Part shown: piece by piece, positions 62,463-64,000 of the stretch
How the letters are laid out: each line of letters starts with the position of its first letter
Position numbering within the stretch: the first letter of the stretch is position 1
Assembly (NCBI RefSeq): GCF_000428485.1
Contig: NZ_AUAA01000024.1
Coordinates: 1-64,000, forward strand
From: Epilithonimonas tenax DSM 16811
GTDB taxonomy: Bacteria; Bacteroidota; Bacteroidia; Flavobacteriales; Weeksellaceae
Length of the DNA: 64,000 nucleotides
Direction of reading: 5' to 3'
Notes under the pieces: model-generated
What the model saw: only the letters and a program-made list of their open reading frames with translations
Told to the model about the DNA's origin: nothing
Databases searched by the model: none
Made by a program: the position numbers and the translations under genes

Positions 62463-63182
62463 TTAAACTGATTGCAAAGTTTCGGAATCGGTCAGAAACT
62501 GCAATTCTCTTTTCTCCGGTTTGATGAGTTGCAACGGATAGAGATGGGGATTGTACGCACCGTGGAGAACCTCCTTCAAAGCATGTTTTTTTGATGCGCC
62601 AAACGTAATGACCAAAATATGCTCAGCTCTATTGATGATAGGTGCCGTCAATGTAATCCTGTACATATTTTGGGGTGCAAGATAATAAGCATCTACCCAC
62701 TTTTTATTTTCATGAAGGATCTCTTCCCCAGGAAATAGTGAAGCCGTATGGCCATCATCGCCCATTCCTAAAAGGATGAAATCGAACCGGCCTTCGTCGC
62801 CAAGGACATTTCGGATCTCATTTTCGTATTCTACAGCATAATCTTCCGGCAAAATCCCTTCTTTGAACATTGGAAAAACGTGATCTTTATGGACTGGGAC
62901 TTTATTCAGAAGCGTTTCAAAAGTCATTTTCGCATTGCTTTTCTCATCATCCAGCGGAACCCAACGCTCATCGACCCAAAAGAAATAGATATTTTTCCAA
63001 TCGATCTGTTCTGCATAATTTTGGGTTGCCAGCAATTTAAAAATAGCCTTGGGAGAACTTCCTCCACTCACAGCTACCACAAATATCCCCTTGTCCTGAA
63101 TGGCTTCTTTCGCAAAATCAACAAATTGATCTGCTGCCTCTTTATAAAGTAGTTCCAAATTATCAACTATCGTTACACCCAT
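62463..63182 (-). CDS. pgl: 6-phosphogluconolactonase (DevB type)
   Basis: 239 residues. VAVSGGSSPKAIFKLLA, IYFFWVDERWVPLDDEKSN, DFILLGMGDDGHTASLFPG and the C-terminal YRITLTAPIINRAEHILVITFG are the DevB-type motifs. It hydrolyses 6-phosphogluconolactone, the product of Zwf, in the oxidative pentose phosphate pathway. It lies 24 bp after zwf in the same direction. Confidence 0.95.
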   Translation of the reverse strand: MGVTIVDNLELLYKEAADQFVDFAKEAIQDKGIFVVAVSGGSSPKAIFKLLATQNYAEQIDWKNIYFFWVDERWVPLDDEKSNAKMTFETLLNKVPVHKDHVFPMFKEGILPEDYAVEYENEIRNVLGDEGRFDFILLGMGDDGHTASLFPGEEILHENKKWVDAYYLAPQNMYRITLTAPIINRAEHILVITFGASKKHALKEVLHGAYNPHLYPLQLIKPEKRELQFLTDSETLQSV

Positions 63183-63206
63183 ATTTTTAAGCTTTATTAA
63201 ATCTAA

Positions 63207-64000
63207 TTATACCCAACTATGTTCTTCTCTTTTGAGCAACAGTTCACATTGCTCAGGTCCGTTGCTTCCGGCAGCATAGTTTGGAAAGTTGGGATCTGGA
63301 TTGTTTTCCCAATACTCCTGTATCGTTTTTACCACATCCCAAGCCTCCTCTACCTGATCTGATCGCATAAATAATGTCAGATCACCTTCCAAAGCATCCA
63401 GTAGCAGTGTCTCATACGCTTCCGGTGTATCTTCTTTGCAGGAAAAGTAATCGAATACCATTTCTACTGGTTTCAGTTCCACCGTAAGTCCCGGTTTTTT
63501 CGTCATAAACTGAAGTCTGATATCCATCAAAGGCTGAATATTGATGATGAGTTTATTCTGAGAAAGTGGATGTTTGCCTGCTATAAAGGTAGATTGTGGC
63601 AGCGGCTTGAAATGGATGGTGATGTAAGAGTGTTTTTCTTTCATCCTTTTTCCTGTACGGACGTAGAAAGGAACACCTTCCCAACGCTCGTTATCCAGAT
63701 AAAACTTGATTGCCGCAAAAGTCTCTGTGTTAGAACCTGCCGCTACGCCTTCTTCTTCACGGTAAGCTTTGAGGTCTTTGCCATTCGCCGTTCCTTGTCC
63801 ATATTGTCCGCGGACCGCATAATGACTCACTTTGTCCAACGGTATTCTTCTGATTGACTTCAAAACATCAACTTTACAATCTCTGATCTCGCCCGCATCC
63901 AAAGAAGCCGGTTGCTCCATCGCTACCATACAAAGCACTTGCAACAGGTGATTTTGGATCATATCTTTCAGCGCACCTGTGCCTTCATAAAAACCACCTC
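63207..64000 (-). CDS. zwf: Glucose-6-phosphate 1-dehydrogenase, C-terminal part (cut by the window end)
   Basis: The 3' end of the gene: 264 codons to the window edge, starting within GGFYEGTGALKDMIQNHLLQVLCM. GVPFYVRTGKRMKEK and VFDYFSCKEDTPEAYETLLLDALEGD are the typical C-terminal G6PDH blocks. The NADP-binding N-terminus and active-site RIDHYLGK lie outside. Oxidises glucose 6-phosphate to 6-phosphogluconolactone. Upstream gene of the zwf-pgl operon. Confidence 0.95.
   Translation of the reverse strand, partial: GGFYEGTGALKDMIQNHLLQVLCMVAMEQPASLDAGEIRDCKVDVLKSIRRIPLDKVSHYAVRGQYGQGTANGKDLKAYREEEGVAAGSNTETFAAIKFYLDNERWEGVPFYVRTGKRMKEKHSYITIHFKPLPQSTFIAGKHPLSQNKLIINIQPLMDIRLQFMTKKPGLTVELKPVEMVFDYFSCKEDTPEAYETLLLDALEGDLTLFMRSDQVEEAWDVVKTIQEYWENNPDPNFPNYAAGSNGPEQCELLLKREEHSWV

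Overview
The window is chromosomal DNA from a member of the Bacteroidota, most likely Flavobacteriia of the Chryseobacterium/Epilithonimonas type. This rests on low GC, A-rich leaders, TAnnTTTG-type -7 promoter elements, and family-specific genes: porQ (type IX secretion), a TamL-type lipoprotein, an S46 peptidase of the DPP11 type, a DHAP-independent set of housekeeping genes with Bacteroidota-style sequences (proS, gyrA, DAHP synthase fused to chorismate mutase), DUF4286, HopJ and DUF5723 proteins. No rRNA, tRNA, CRISPR array, prophage, secondary-metabolite cluster or recognisable defence island was seen. Most of the window is ordinary core genome; the unusual material is in small places between and inside genes.

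Layout. 1-2.4 kb: the end of an IS982-family element that appears to have cut the 3' end of a small secreted-protein gene, then an AraC-type regulator and a zinc-ribbon protein. 2.4-10.5 kb: a Tat-signal aminotransferase, purU, a GH10-like lipoprotein, a toxin-antitoxin pair whose toxin has an internal stop, typA, and a THUMP-like methyltransferase with a DUF1801 protein. 10.7-14.7 kb: a DHA2-type exporter, the aguB-aguA putrescine operon and a hotdog thioesterase. 15-24 kb: DPP11, mepB, a DEAD-box helicase, a DUF5723 barrel, a HopJ protein, an rtcB relic and pnp with a leader hairpin. 24-32 kb: an MFS carrier, a UbiB-like kinase, gyrA with its TPR partner, and a transaldolase-like enzyme.

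32-45.6 kb: mntH with a candidate metal-repressor operator, a DUF937-OmpA protein, proS, a Gly/Trp/Tyr-rich lipoprotein paired with a FadL-like barrel, rsgA, DAHP synthase/chorismate mutase, a secreted protein and a TPR-membrane-AraC regulator. 45.6-52.6 kb: a TPR relic, dnaX split at an A10 run, an orphan acidic protein and odhB/odhA. 52.7-64 kb: tamL and a START-like protein, a SpoU methyltransferase starting inside the tamL 5' end, a three-gene envelope cluster (YtxH, holin-like, unknown), cmk, porQ, pyrH, frr, pgl and the 3' part of zwf.

Across these regions a dispersed intergenic repeat of about 110-135 bp occurs four times (10.6, 32.1, 40.8 and 61.3 kb). It always has GC-rich shoulders around a T-run/A-run pair. 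It lies between genes and in one case separates pyrH from frr. Together with the dnaX poly-A frameshift, it is the most interesting signal in the window.
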